From the NCBI GenBank assembly GCA_027618475.1, contig JAQCEJ010000040.1:1-43528 (forward strand): a stretch of 43,528 nucleotides of DNA, read 5' to 3'. The position numbers were made by a program, and so were the translations under genes. This DNA comes from Planctomycetota bacterium (GTDB lineage: Bacteria; Planctomycetota; Planctomycetia; Planctomycetales; Planctomycetaceae). The stretch's first letter is position 1; each line of letters begins with the position of its first letter. Under the pieces are notes generated by a model. The model did not search any database and was not told where the DNA came from. It saw only the letters and a list, made by a program, of their open reading frames with translations. This document shows positions 33,385-42,544 of this stretch, piece after piece.

Positions 33385-34911
33385 ATGAATTCATCGCTCA
33401 AGCGTTATCAAGAAACACCTCTCGTCAAAACCAAAATCGTCGCGACGGTCGGCCCCGCATGCTGGAACCTCACACAACTCACCGAACTCGTGAAGGCTGG
33501 CGTCGACGTCTTTCGACTCAACTGCGCCCACGGCGAACACGCAAAATTAACCGAAATCGTCGCATCGATCCGCGAGGCTTCGCGTGAACTCGATCGACCG
33601 ATAGGCATCCTGTCCGATCTGGCCGGTCCGAAAATTCGACTCGGAGAACTCGTCGGCGATCAGATCGATTGCCTGATGGGTGAGCAATTCGAATTCATTC
33701 GCGGAGAGCAATCGGCGAGTGCCCGTCAATTGACGTGTACCTATTCCTCATTGATCGATGACGTGAAACAGCACGACCTGCTCTTGCTCGCCGACGGGAC
33801 GGTCGGCATGCGCGTGGTCGAAAAAGTGGACAACGGCAATCGACTCGTCTGCGAGGTCGAACGGCCAGGGACCATTCGCAGCCGGCAGGGCATCAATCTT
33901 CCCGGCGTCGTGCTGAGCACGCCGAGTCTGACCGAGAAGGACTGCGAAGATCTCGCATGGGCGCTCGATCACGAGATCGATTACGTCGGTCTGAGCTTTG
34001 TCCGCTCGGCGAACGATATCCGCCTGTTGCGGCAAAAAATGACCGATCATAAGCCGCGTTTCATCCCTCACATTGTCGCAAAGATCGAAAAGCTCGAAGC
34101 GTTTCGCGAACTGGAACAGATTCTCGACGAAACCGACGCCGTGATGGTCGCCCGCGGCGACCTGGGGGTCGAAGTCGACCTGCCGCGTGTGCCGATTCTG
34201 CAGAAGCAGATCATTCGCTTGTGCAATCAGCGTCGCGTGCCGGTCATTACGGCGACGCAGATGCTCGACAGCATGCAGGTTCAGGAAATGCCGACGCGTG
34301 CCGAAGCAAGCGACGTGGCCAATGCCATTCTCGACGGCAGCGACGCGGTGATGCTTTCAGGCGAAACGGCCGTCGGTAAACATCCCGTCAAGGCCGTCGA
34401 AATGATGAGCCGCATCGCGATGGAGGCCGAACGACTCGTAGTCGCCAATCAGGATGTCGACCACGATGAAGACGTACGGCATCGCGCCCGCGAAATTACC
34501 GAAGCGGTGACGCTGGGAGCGGGAACGGCCGCCCAATATATCGGAGCCGATCTGGTCGTCGTCTGCTCGCATACGGGGAAATCGGCGCTGGCGATGTCGA
34601 AGCAGCGGTTGTCGGTTCCCGTCGTCGCTCTCAGCGATCTTCCGGAAACAGCCCGGCGAATGTGCCTGTACTGGGGTGTGACGGCGATCGAATCGAAGGT
34701 CGTACAGAAATCACCAACCGAGCTGCGAAGATTCATCGTCGACTGGGGCCTGCATGAAAATGTGCTTGCCGCGGGAAGCAAAATCGTGATGATCTCGGGT
34801 TCGCGCTGGTCAAGCGAGAACCACGACATGATGCTCGTGCATTCTGTTCCGGCCGATCGACACGCGCCATTGAATCTACGGGTCGATAAAGGGGAGAGCC
34901 ATGCAGAATGA
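33385..34911 (+). CDS. pyk: Pyruvate kinase
   Basis: A 508-aa enzyme that converts phosphoenolpyruvate and ADP to pyruvate and ATP. Signatures in order: KTKIVATVGPACW, FRLNCAHGEH, a beta-barrel B domain holding LLLADGTVGMRVVEK, GLSFVRSANDIRLL, the catalytic-lysine region IVAKIEKLEAF, ARGDLGVEVDLPRVPILQKQ, ITATQMLDSMQ and PTRAEASDVANAILDGSDAV. The C-terminal domain carries CSHTGKSALAMSKQR. Length is near the bacterial norm of ~470-500. The regions that normally bind allosteric effectors cannot be judged by eye. It is divergent from the GntR gene and convergent with the cytochrome peroxidase gene (24 nt gap). Confidence 0.95.
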   Translation: MNSSLKRYQETPLVKTKIVATVGPACWNLTQLTELVKAGVDVFRLNCAHGEHAKLTEIVASIREASRELDRPIGILSDLAGPKIRLGELVGDQIDCLMGEQFEFIRGEQSASARQLTCTYSSLIDDVKQHDLLLLADGTVGMRVVEKVDNGNRLVCEVERPGTIRSRQGINLPGVVLSTPSLTEKDCEDLAWALDHEIDYVGLSFVRSANDIRLLRQKMTDHKPRFIPHIVAKIEKLEAFRELEQILDETDAVMVARGDLGVEVDLPRVPILQKQIIRLCNQRRVPVITATQMLDSMQVQEMPTRAEASDVANAILDGSDAVMLSGETAVGKHPVKAVEMMSRIAMEAERLVVANQDVDHDEDVRHRAREITEAVTLGAGTAAQYIGADLVVVCSHTGKSALAMSKQRLSVPVVALSDLPETARRMCLYWGVTAIESKVVQKSPTELRRFIVDWGLHENVLAAGSKIVMISGSRWSSENHDMMLVHSVPADRHAPLNLRVDKGESHAE

Positions 34912-34935
34912 AACGCTAAGTCGAGCAACAGTCAA

Positions 34936-35967
34936 TCAGGGCAACTCGGGGGGTTCGTGATCCGGATAACTCGCTCCGGCGAGCCCTTCTTTCAAGAACG
35001 TCAACAGGTCGGCCTTTTCTTCGTCCGACAACTTCAGTTCGAAGATTTCTTCATCGAGCTGCGGATTGGCGATCCCTCCCTTGTTGTAATGTTCGACGAC
35101 CTCTTCCAGCGTTTTCAGACTGCCGTCGTGCATGTAGGGAGCCGAGCGGGCGATATCCCGCAGACCCGGCGTCTTGAATGCACCCCGGTCGCCGCCGAGT
35201 TTGCTGATCGCTTCGCGACCGACGTCGGGTTCGGGCTTATCCATACCGACGCCGACGTTGTGAAAGCTGTTGTCGGTGAAATTTGCCCCGGCATGGCACG
35301 CGCTGCACGATGCTCTGCCGAAGAAGAGTTTCATACCGCGCTGGGCCGATTCTGAAAGTGCCGCCGTGTCGCCCGCTTTGAATTTGTCGAACGGCGCATC
35401 GCCCGAGAGAACTGTCCGTTCGTACGCGGCGATCGATTGTGCGATTCCTTCGGGGGTGACGTCGGTTCCGAAAATTTTCTGAAACTGATTCTTGTACCCC
35501 TCAATCGCATTGAGTTTCTCGACGACTTCGGGAAGCGTCATATTCATTTCGATGGGATTTTGAATCGGCCCCAGCGCCTGCTCTTCCAGACTGCCGGCAC
35601 GTCCGTCCCAGAACTGCAATTTGTTGTACGCACTATTGAGCACGGTTGGTGAATTGCGGCCTCCCATCTTGCCTTCGACGCCGGTCGCAAACTGTTCTCC
35701 GTTGCTCCACCCTTTTTTGGGATCGTGACACGACGCACACGAGACTTTGTCGTCGCGAGAGAGTCTTCCGTCAAAGTAAAGTTGTTTGCCGAGAGCAATT
35801 TTTTCGGGAGTCGACTGATTTCCTTCCGGATGTTTCACCGGATCGAGCCCGGCAGGAACCTCTTGAGCAAGAGTCGACGACGACAAGACAAAGATGAGCG
35901 ACATCGTCGCGATGATGTCTGAAAGCTGACTGTGCGTAGCAAGGCGGGAGAGCATATGGCGAGACAT
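34936..35967 (-). CDS. Di-heme cytochrome c peroxidase-like protein
   Basis: A 343-aa exported protein of the MauG/CcpA di-heme peroxidase family. The signal peptide ends near LAQEVPAG. Two c-type heme sites are visible: CASCH (77-81) and CSACH (221-225). Other conserved blocks are GRNSPTVLNSAYN, QFWDGRAGSLEEQALGP, AFKTPGLRDIARSAPYMHDG and LEEVVEHYNKGG. The protein should reduce hydrogen peroxide, or oxidise another protein, in the periplasm. AGGA lies 8 nt before the ATG at 35967; the frame is open to 36009. Each heme would need the cytochrome c maturation system, which is not in this window. Confidence 0.92.
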   Translation of the reverse strand: MSRHMLSRLATHSQLSDIIATMSLIFVLSSSTLAQEVPAGLDPVKHPEGNQSTPEKIALGKQLYFDGRLSRDDKVSCASCHDPKKGWSNGEQFATGVEGKMGGRNSPTVLNSAYNKLQFWDGRAGSLEEQALGPIQNPIEMNMTLPEVVEKLNAIEGYKNQFQKIFGTDVTPEGIAQSIAAYERTVLSGDAPFDKFKAGDTAALSESAQRGMKLFFGRASCSACHAGANFTDNSFHNVGVGMDKPEPDVGREAISKLGGDRGAFKTPGLRDIARSAPYMHDGSLKTLEEVVEHYNKGGIANPQLDEEIFELKLSDEEKADLLTFLKEGLAGASYPDHEPPELP

Positions 35968-36250
35968 GGTGGGATTCCTGAAGTAAAGCGGTTGGGCTGT
36001 ATGATCCATTTCAGCAAGAGCCGTCGCCGCGGAACCAGCATTTCAGCGGCCAACGCTCTCTAATCATATATTTACCGATTCATGCGATGAGGGCAACTCT
36101 CAGGGTCCGCTTCCCCATTATCCGGCAGCATCAGCGATCCTCGGCGTTTCAAAATTCGATTCGGACTTTATTCGCGTATCGCTACGATCTAAACTACCGA
36201 GGTTCAAGGCTTGACTTATTCTTCCTCACGACTCACGGATTTCCCTCACC

Positions 36251-37645
36251 ATGACACGGACGCGCATTGCCAAAGTTCTGCAAGATTCTCAACCCGGCGA
36301 ACAGATCGACGTCCGCGGCTGGGTTCGTACCCGGCGCGATTCGAAACAGGCGTTCTCGTTTATCGAACTCAACGATGGCAGTTGCATGAAGAATCTGCAA
36401 ATCGTCGTCGATGCCGACGTTCCCGGTTATGAAGAAACGATCAAGCAAGTGACGACAGGGGCCAGCGTGGCCATCACCGGCGAAGTGAAAGAATCGCCCG
36501 GTAAAGGGCAACGCATCGAACTCGCCGCGAAAACGCTCAAATTGCTCGGTGTCGCCGATGGGCAGACGTATCCGCTTCAAAAGAAGGGGCACAGCTTTGA
36601 ATTCTTACGCGACATCGCCCACCTGAGGCCGAGAACAAATACCTTCAGTGCCATCGGCCGCGTGCGAAATGTCGTCTGCGATTCGATTCACCGGTTCTTT
36701 CAGTCGCGCGGGTTTCTGTACGTGCAGACGCCGATCATTACGACGAGCGACTGTGAGGGGGCCGGAGCAATGTTTCAGGTCACGACGCTCGATCCCGAAA
36801 AACCGCCGCGAGACGATAAGGGGAATGTCGACTACGCTGAAGACTTCTTCGGCAAGAAGGCCTCACTGACGGTCAGCGGCCAGCTCGAAGCCGAGATTTT
36901 CGCTTGCTCGCTCGGTGAGTGTTACACCTTCGGCCCGACGTTTCGGGCAGAAAACTCGAACACCACCCGGCATCTCGCCGAATTCTGGATGGTCGAGCCC
37001 GAAATGCCGTTTTACGAGCTGACGGATAACATGGAACTCGCCGAAGCGTTCGTAAAAACGATCATCAATGATGTGCTCGAACGCTGTCCCGACGACATGC
37101 AATTCTTCAACGAGCGGATCGACAAGACCGTACTCGACACGCTGAACAACATCGTCTCACACGAGTTCAAACGGGTCGCATACACCGAGGCGGTTGACAT
37201 TCTTCTCTCATCGGGTCAGACGTTCGACTACCCGATCGAGTGGGGGAAAGACATGCAATCGGAACACGAACGATACCTTACCGAACAGCATTTCCGTCAG
37301 CCGATTATCGTCTACGATTACCCGCGAACGATCAAACCGTTCTACATGCGCTGTAACGACGACGGCAAAACGGTGCGGGCGATGGATGTGCTCGTCCCCC
37401 GTGTGGGAGAAATCATCGGCGGCAGCCAGCGCGAAGAACGTCTCGATGTCTTGCTCAAACGAATGGAAGAATGCCACCTCGACCCCGCCGAATACTGGTG
37501 GTACGTTGAGCTTCGCAAATTCGGCACGGTCCCGCACTCGGGCTTCGGTCTCGGATTGGAACGCGTCATCCAGCTTGTGACCGGAATGACGAACATCCGC
37601 GACTGCATTCCGTTCCATCGGACGCCGAAAAGTGCCGATTTCTGA
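36251..37645 (+). CDS. asnS: Asparaginyl-tRNA synthetase
   Basis: A 464-aa class IIb aminoacyl-tRNA synthetase that attaches asparagine to tRNA-Asn. An OB-fold anticodon-binding domain is N-terminal ([20 protein letters not shown], then [12 protein letters not shown]). The catalytic core has motif 1 near [20 protein letters not shown], a binding loop [14 protein letters not shown], motif 2 in [20 protein letters not shown] and motif 3 in [16 protein letters not shown]. The MFQVTT and SNTTRH residues are typical of AsnRS rather than AspRS. Its length is normal. The gene ends just before the inverted repeat at 37646. Confidence 0.95.
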   Translation: MTRTRIAKVLQDSQPGEQIDVRGWVRTRRDSKQAFSFIELNDGSCMKNLQIVVDADVPGYEETIKQVTTGASVAITGEVKESPGKGQRIELAAKTLKLLGVADGQTYPLQKKGHSFEFLRDIAHLRPRTNTFSAIGRVRNVVCDSIHRFFQSRGFLYVQTPIITTSDCEGAGAMFQVTTLDPEKPPRDDKGNVDYAEDFFGKKASLTVSGQLEAEIFACSLGECYTFGPTFRAENSNTTRHLAEFWMVEPEMPFYELTDNMELAEAFVKTIINDVLERCPDDMQFFNERIDKTVLDTLNNIVSHEFKRVAYTEAVDILLSSGQTFDYPIEWGKDMQSEHERYLTEQHFRQPIIVYDYPRTIKPFYMRCNDDGKTVRAMDVLVPRVGEIIGGSQREERLDVLLKRMEECHLDPAEYWWYVELRKFGTVPHSGFGLGLERVIQLVTGMTNIRDCIPFHRTPKSADF

Positions 37646-37728
37646 AAAAACGGGGACAGGTCCATTTTTGGGGCGCGGGTGATGCCATCGTGAAATCCAT
37701 TGGAAAAACTGGACCTGTCCCCGTTTTT
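37646..37728. repeat. Perfect 19-bp inverted repeat, REP-like
   Basis: AAAAACGGGGACAGGTCCA (37646-37664) and its exact complement TGGACCTGTCCCCGTTTTT (37710-37728) flank 45 bp. The GGGGACAGGTCCA core is a dispersed motif in many bacterial genomes, which I associate with REP elements moved by RAYT transposases. Directly after asnS, it could also act as a transcript end. No transposase is next to it. Confidence 0.7.
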
Positions 37729-37898
37729 GCGTCCGTGGTTGAATGCTGACCACGAACGGCACGAAAAGCACGAATGGTTTGCGGGGATGCTATAAATTCT
37801 TTCAAGAAAACCAGTTCCGCAGACGATAACGGGAGAGTCTCTGAAATAATTTGCGGAATTCGCGACGTGAGTCACTATCCGGCGCGAACCTTCGCCGT

Positions 37899-37904
37899 TA
37901 TAAT
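37899..37904 (+). promoter_or_regulatory. -10 box of the initiator tRNA gene
   Basis: A perfect TATAAT lies 28 nt before the tRNA; no good -35 box is visible at 16-18 bp upstream. Stable-RNA promoters often have weak -35 boxes. Confidence 0.5.
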
Positions 37905-37932
37905 CCGTCACTCTTCGCAAGAAGACCAATAA

Positions 37933-38006
<74 letters not shown>

Positions 38007-38362
38007 CTGACAAGGCCCAGCGGAATACCGCTGGGCCTTGTGCTTTTGAATGCTCGCAAATCGGAGTGGGGTTCTGCTCCCCCGAAACAACGCCAGTTCC
38101 CGCAACCGGTTGCGGGCAGGTTTGGTGACCACGAACCTCACTTACGTCTCGCCTTGGCTCGCGTGGTCATAACCAGGACCGGGCTGAGACCGCCGATTTG
38201 GGCCAAAGTCTCGCCTCTTGACCGAGTGTCTCTCCTCAAATTTATGAGGGGGTTGCGATCTCTCAGGCGATCCCAACTCGGCATGTCTCGGCAATCAAGC
38301 AAAGGCTTGAGACCGCTTCTGCGCGCCGGTAGGATCTGGACAATTACACGGAAGGTGACTCG
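38007..38362. other. Intergenic region after the tRNA
   Basis: Begins with the tRNA terminator. A perfect 18-bp palindrome, CCCGCAACCGGTTGCGGG (38099-38116), and a short hairpin CCTCA / TGAGG (38235-38250) lie in the rest. No gene is convincing: the 86-aa and 77-aa minus-strand frames here have no family features. GGAAGGTGA at 38349-38357 is the ribosome site of the next gene. Confidence 0.5.
38011..38040 (+). terminator. Terminator of the initiator tRNA
   Basis: A perfect 13-bp stem, CAAGGCCCAGCGG / CCGCTGGGCCTTG, with the 4-nt loop AATA, followed by TGCTTTT. It begins 5 nt after the mature tRNA end. Confidence 0.8.
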
Positions 38363-39457
38363 ATGAAACAGGATCCGGCGAGCATTCTGATGACTCATTT
38401 GCAGCTCACGATATTATTAGTCGCCGCGATGTCGGCTATGGCTCCGTTCGCAGTCGCCGATGAGCCAACAGGTCGAGATTCGGCACGGGAGAATCTGAAT
38501 AAGGCGGCTCAATTCTCGGCACTCCAGCCTGCGAGCAACAAAGATCGCTTCGACTTCGAAACAGAGCGGATGCGTGGGACAATTCGATTAGACGGAGCTT
38601 ACCACGGCGTCACGGAACTGGTCGATAAAGCGACAGGTCGCCAGGTGATTAATTCAAAGTTGTCAGCGCTCAACCTATACCGGTTGATGTCCGTGAATCG
38701 CGTCATGGGCGTGCCACGTTACATGAATCGCACCACAAAGTCTGCCATCAATTGGGTCGAGGCGACATGGCCTCCCAGTGATGCACACTTGGGCGAAGTT
38801 ACATCACGTCACCAGGGGCAGGTCACGGCTCGCTACCAAATCTCTTCTCCTCAGGCGATTGACTTGACGATTACGGTCGAATCGCGGGGGACGTACGCAG
38901 GCTATGAACTCTTTCTCTCAAACTATTTTGACAAATCGCTGATACCGTATGTCTACCTGAAACCGGTACATGGCTCGAAGCAATCCAGTCGTGATCTTGT
39001 GCAACCGATCGTGCCGACCGTGAATGATGTCTTTCGCGGGACATTGCTCGTCTTTCCCCGCGACGCCCATGCCGCGAGACTCGGTCTCGATGGACGATGG
39101 GACCTTACCGACATTCAGCTGTGTCCGGTTCGTCACTACGCGGACTGTTTGGCGGTTCTCGCGGATTCTGAGAGAAAGCTGGGCGTCGTCTTGATGTCGC
39201 ACCCTCGTGATTGCTTTGCGCTCAGCACGAGGTACCACGCCGAGAGGGATGAGGACCGACTCACCACTTACAGCGCATTCGATTTGTCGTTATTCGGAAA
39301 CGACCTGTTACCGGACAATCGACGGACAGTGAAAGTCCGTCTGGCTTTAACAGCACTCGACGAAAATATGTCGCAGCCCCTGGAATTGTACCGGGCATTT
39401 GTCTCGGAAAGGGATGCGGAGCGGGATCCAGTAAACTTGCAAGAGGTGGCAAAATGA
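38363..39457 (+). CDS. Secreted protein of unknown function, 364 aa
   Basis: A signal peptide lies at residues ~11-33 (LTILLVAAMSAMAPFAVADE). The mature part is beta-rich: RMRGTIRLDGAYHGVTELVD, then SALNLYRLMSVNRVMG, YAGYELFLSNYFDKSLIPYVYL and a C-terminal VRLALTALDENM region. These phrases resemble the beta-sandwich proteins that planctomycetes pair with sugar oxidoreductases, but I recognise no named family. GGAAGGTGA lies before the ATG. Its stop overlaps the start of the next gene by 4 nt (ATGA), so the two are translationally coupled. Confidence 0.75.
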   Translation: MKQDPASILMTHLQLTILLVAAMSAMAPFAVADEPTGRDSARENLNKAAQFSALQPASNKDRFDFETERMRGTIRLDGAYHGVTELVDKATGRQVINSKLSALNLYRLMSVNRVMGVPRYMNRTTKSAINWVEATWPPSDAHLGEVTSRHQGQVTARYQISSPQAIDLTITVESRGTYAGYELFLSNYFDKSLIPYVYLKPVHGSKQSSRDLVQPIVPTVNDVFRGTLLVFPRDAHAARLGLDGRWDLTDIQLCPVRHYADCLAVLADSERKLGVVLMSHPRDCFALSTRYHAERDEDRLTTYSAFDLSLFGNDLLPDNRRTVKVRLALTALDENMSQPLELYRAFVSERDAERDPVNLQEVAK

Positions 39458-40752
39458 CTCAAAAGGAACAAGAGGCGTCTTCGCGACGGGACTTTCTGCG
39501 GTCCACAGCGTCGGCAACTGTAGGGGGCGCGCTGGCATGCCGTCTGGAAACTCCAGCAGTCGCATCGGGCGCTAACAAAAATGGGACTCTGCGAGTGGGG
39601 CTGATTGGTTGCGGTGGACGCGGCTCAGGAGCAGCGGTGAACGCTCTCGCTGCGGATCAGAACGTCGAACTCTTTGCCATGGGGGACTTGTTTGCAGACA
39701 ACCTGGAATCGAGCGTGGCAATAGTTACGAAGGAGTTCCCGCAGAAAGTTGCTGTTCCCAAAGAACGGCGTTTTGTCGGCTTCGATGCCTATCAGAAAGT
39801 CATCGAAAGCGACGTCGATGTCGTGTTACTCGCGACGCCACCCGGCTTTCGCCCGCAGCATTTGGAAGCTGCCATCGAAGGCGGAAAGAACGCATTTGTC
39901 GAAATCACGCCTGCGATTGATGCTCCCGGTGTTCGTTCGTTGCTGAAGTCAGCGGAACTGGCTGAAAAGAAGGGGCTGGCAATCGTGTCCGGCTTTAACT
40001 GGCGCTATGACCCGGGTACGCGCGCCGCCCTGGAGCAGATACGCAACGGTGCCATCGGGGAGATTCGTGCAATTTACGCCACGTATTACACGAGCGGGCT
40101 GCGCCACAAATATGACGGCGAGCGCACCGAGCGAATGAGCGACCTGGAATGGCAAATTCGAGACTGGTACAGCTACCTCTGGCTATCCGGCGACCTGACT
40201 CTCGTTCTGGCAGGCGGGCACTCCATCGACAAGATGGCCTGGTTTCTCAACGATCAACTGCCGACGGCAGCCGTTGCCGTTGGAAGCCGCATTTTTCCGT
40301 CCGACGGCAACACCTTTGACAATGGCTTCGTGGTCTACGAATTCCCAAATGGAATCCGAGGATTCCTCGGTTGCCGCACGCATGATGGATGTCATAACTC
40401 CAATCTGGACTACATCATTGGATCCAAAGGCACTTGCACGATCGGTCATGCTCCTGTCATCGAAGGTGAAATACAATGGCGCTTCAAAGGACCAAGGCAG
40501 AACTCGCACCAGCTCGAACATGACGAATTGTTCGCGTCGATCCGTGCCGGAAAGCCCATCAATGACGGCAAGCGTATGGCGCATACCACGCTGATGGCCA
40601 TCATGGGGCGTATGGCGGCCTACACGGGGCAGAGAGTCACCTGGGATCAGGCAATGAGCTCTCAGCAAAAACTCGTTCCCGAAAACATCGATTGGGATAC
40701 AAATGTCGAGCAGTTGCCGCTGGCCGTCCCAGGCCTGACGGCTCTCATCTAG
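39454..40752 (+). CDS. Gfo/Idh/MocA-family oxidoreductase with Tat signal
   Basis: A 432-aa protein. The Tat signal SSRRDFLRSTAS (Arg11-Arg12) is at the N-terminus. The NAD(P)-binding fold has GLIGCGGRGSG (49-59), MGDLFADN and VVLLATPPGFRPQHLEAAIE. The usual EKP motif is changed: the stretch reads GKNAFVEITPAIDAPG, so the Lys is Ile151 and the Pro is Thr152. The C-terminal domain has GFNWRYDPGTRAALEQI, AGGHSIDKMAWFLNDQLP and HDELFASIRAGKPINDGKRM. Such proteins act on sugars or inositol. The ATG overlaps the previous stop by 4 nt. Downstream lies a hairpin and then an insertion sequence. Confidence 0.88.
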   Translation: MTQKEQEASSRRDFLRSTASATVGGALACRLETPAVASGANKNGTLRVGLIGCGGRGSGAAVNALAADQNVELFAMGDLFADNLESSVAIVTKEFPQKVAVPKERRFVGFDAYQKVIESDVDVVLLATPPGFRPQHLEAAIEGGKNAFVEITPAIDAPGVRSLLKSAELAEKKGLAIVSGFNWRYDPGTRAALEQIRNGAIGEIRAIYATYYTSGLRHKYDGERTERMSDLEWQIRDWYSYLWLSGDLTLVLAGGHSIDKMAWFLNDQLPTAAVAVGSRIFPSDGNTFDNGFVVYEFPNGIRGFLGCRTHDGCHNSNLDYIIGSKGTCTIGHAPVIEGEIQWRFKGPRQNSHQLEHDELFASIRAGKPINDGKRMAHTTLMAIMGRMAAYTGQRVTWDQAMSSQQKLVPENIDWDTNVEQLPLAVPGLTALI

Positions 40753-40772
40753 CGCATGAAGATGATCCCCGG

Positions 40773-40875
40773 TGTGCTGGTCCAACGAAATTGATGCGAC
40801 CACATGTTCAGCGAAGTGACGAGTCTTTTGTATTGACCTATGTGCGGGACCAGCGAGATTGATGCGACCATTTGT
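40773..40875. repeat. Two direct copies of an IS end-like sequence
   Basis: Copy A 40773-40807 and copy B 40841-40875 match at 29 of 35 bases. They share TGTGC, GG, CCA, CGA and ATTGATGCGACCA. They may be subterminal transposase-binding sites, or the second may be the end of an earlier insertion. Confidence 0.65.
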
Positions 40876-40897
40876 CTATTGAACTGGCGATCGATTT

Positions 40898-40920
40898 GCT
40901 CCGAGGAACGTCCTCGGAGC
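40898..40920. terminator. Strong hairpin downstream of the oxidoreductase gene
   Basis: GCTCCGAGGA (40898-40907) pairs perfectly with TCCTCGGAGC (40911-40920) around ACG. No T run follows. It lies inside the IS left end region and could stop transcription in either direction. Confidence 0.5.
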
Positions 40921-41020
40921 GCACGCTCTTTGGCAATTTGACTCACATCAGAATGCCGAAGCGGCATTTATTCGGGAACTGCGCAGACTCTTACTGCACG
41001 GATTTCGAAGCATGAGGCGA

Positions 41021-42363
41021 TTACGCCGCCCGTTGCAGCCTGACGACAGGCAGATGCTTACGACCGGCGACGAAATCGACTTTGATCGAGAACCGATCGC
41101 CGCGTTGGCCGGCAACAAGTGTCTGGGGGGCCGCACAGCGCGACTTGCGTGGCCAGCGTGATCGCGGCTCACACCGTGGCCGACTGTTGGCCGGACGCAG
41201 ACTGTGATAGATCTCATCCGGCGTGCAACCACCAAGGCTTTCGTGCGGCCGATGCTCGTTGTACCAGTCAAAGAACCGTTTCAGCTCTTCTCGAAACTGT
41301 GCGCGACGCAGCGGAATCAGCACGCGACGCGTGCCTTCCCGTTTCATCGTGCCGATGAAGCGCTCGATCAACGCGATGCTGCCGTGTTTCCCGACGGCAC
41401 CGAAGCGTGGCTTGATGTGCCGGCGGCGGCACCAGGCCTTGAAGTCATCGCCCCAGAACTGCACGCCCTTGTCGCAGATCAGGTATTTCGGCGGACCACC
41501 AACGGCAGCGATGGTTCGCCCGAGAAACGACCGGACGGCCAGCGAAGTCGGTTTGTCCGTGAAGACGGCAAACCCCATGACACGGCGAGAATAGTGATCA
41601 ATCACCACAGCCACCCACCAGCAGAACGGCCAGCACTGTGGCAGAGCGAACGGCAGCCACGGTGACCAGCAGCCGCCATGAATCGGGACGGTCGTGAGAT
41701 CGACGTGCCAGACATGATTCGGCCGGTCGGCGGTGACTTTTCGTTCTTCAACGTCGAGATGGACGGCAACCTTCGGGGGCTGCGGTGTTTCCTTCAGTAT
41801 CCGTTGGACGGTCGTGGCCCCCAGATGCAGTGTGGCCCGCGCCAGCATCTCGGCGATCTTTCGCTGGCCCAGCGACGGACACAGCGCTTTCAGCCGCTGG
41901 ACGGCGTAGCGAACGAAGTCGGGAAACCGGTTGACCGGCTCCCGAAGTTGAACGAGAGCGTCCGCACCGGACTCATCCAGGCGATGCATCCAACTGGAGA
42001 TTGTGGCGGCCGTAAGATGAAAGGCATCGGCCGTCTGCTGCTGCGACCAGCCACGTGCCGTCCTGAGTTCGAGAATCGCCATCCGCTCGGTCGGCGGATA
42101 TGCGGGCGCTTGTGGGGATCGATCCGCTGCATCCGGGCATCCTTGATGCGGAGTTCTTCTTCCAGCAACGCGACTTCCTGACGAAGACGGCCACCTTCCG
42201 CTTTGAGTCGGACGCGGGCATTTCGACTGTCGACAGCCCAACTGCGGGTGTACACGGTCGCGTACTGGACCAGACCGATGACATGCAGCACTGCGGAACG
42301 CACGTGGCCGGTCCATGGTTTCGGCAGCGGAATCTTCGATTTCCCATTTGTTGACGCCATCAT
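41021..42363 (-). pseudogene. Transposase with integrase core (rve), frameshifted
   Basis: The start at 42363 reads MMASTNGKSKIPLPKPW and runs through a coiled segment LRQEVALLEEELRIKD to RIDPHKRP. Near 42098-42102 one base appears to be missing: the intact family continues HYPPTERMAILELRTARGWS, here found in the next frame. The rest is a helix-turn-helix (QQQTADAFHLTAATISSWM) and a DDE integrase core: Asp in HVWHVDLTTV, Asp in YLICDKGVQF and Glu in IALIERFIGTMKREG, then FFDWYNEHRPHESLGGCTPD. No slippery heptamer is seen at the break, so a simple mutation is likelier than programmed shifting. Confidence 0.85.
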
Positions 42364-42544
42364 GTTCTCCCGGAATCTCCTCTTGATGCCGGGAAATCAG
42401 CGTATCTTGAAATCACAGATTGACGCGTGTGCAGCGCAAAAGTCGGTGGGCCGGGACACCCTTCCGGGGAGAGGTTAGTCATCCCAGAATCGCCTTGGTC
42501 GTAGTTGCTGCGGAGACCCGCTTACTGAATGCGACAAGGGACGG

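Larger units (their letters stand above)
40771..42458. mobile_element. Insertion sequence with frameshifted transposase
   Basis: A ~1.69-kb element. The left end GGTGTGCTGGTCCAACGA (from 40771) and the right end, read inward on the minus strand, GGTGTCCCGGCCCACCGA (from 42460 or 42458), share about 13 of 18 bases and begin TGTG/TGTC, as ends of IS3/IS481-type elements do. A second copy of the left-end sequence lies inside at 40841-40875. No target-site duplication is evident. The transposase gene is broken. Confidence 0.65.

Noticed and set aside
38138-38398. An 86-aa minus-strand frame upstream of the secreted 364-aa protein.
   Set aside because: No family features, no ribosome site and it overlaps the next gene's start.
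42095-42105. Programmed ribosomal frameshift in the transposase.
   Set aside because: No slippery run such as A6G or a following hairpin is seen; a one-base deletion or read error explains it better.
41678-42181. A 167-aa plus-strand frame inside the transposase gene.
   Set aside because: Antisense shadow of the transposase, which has a clear integrase core.
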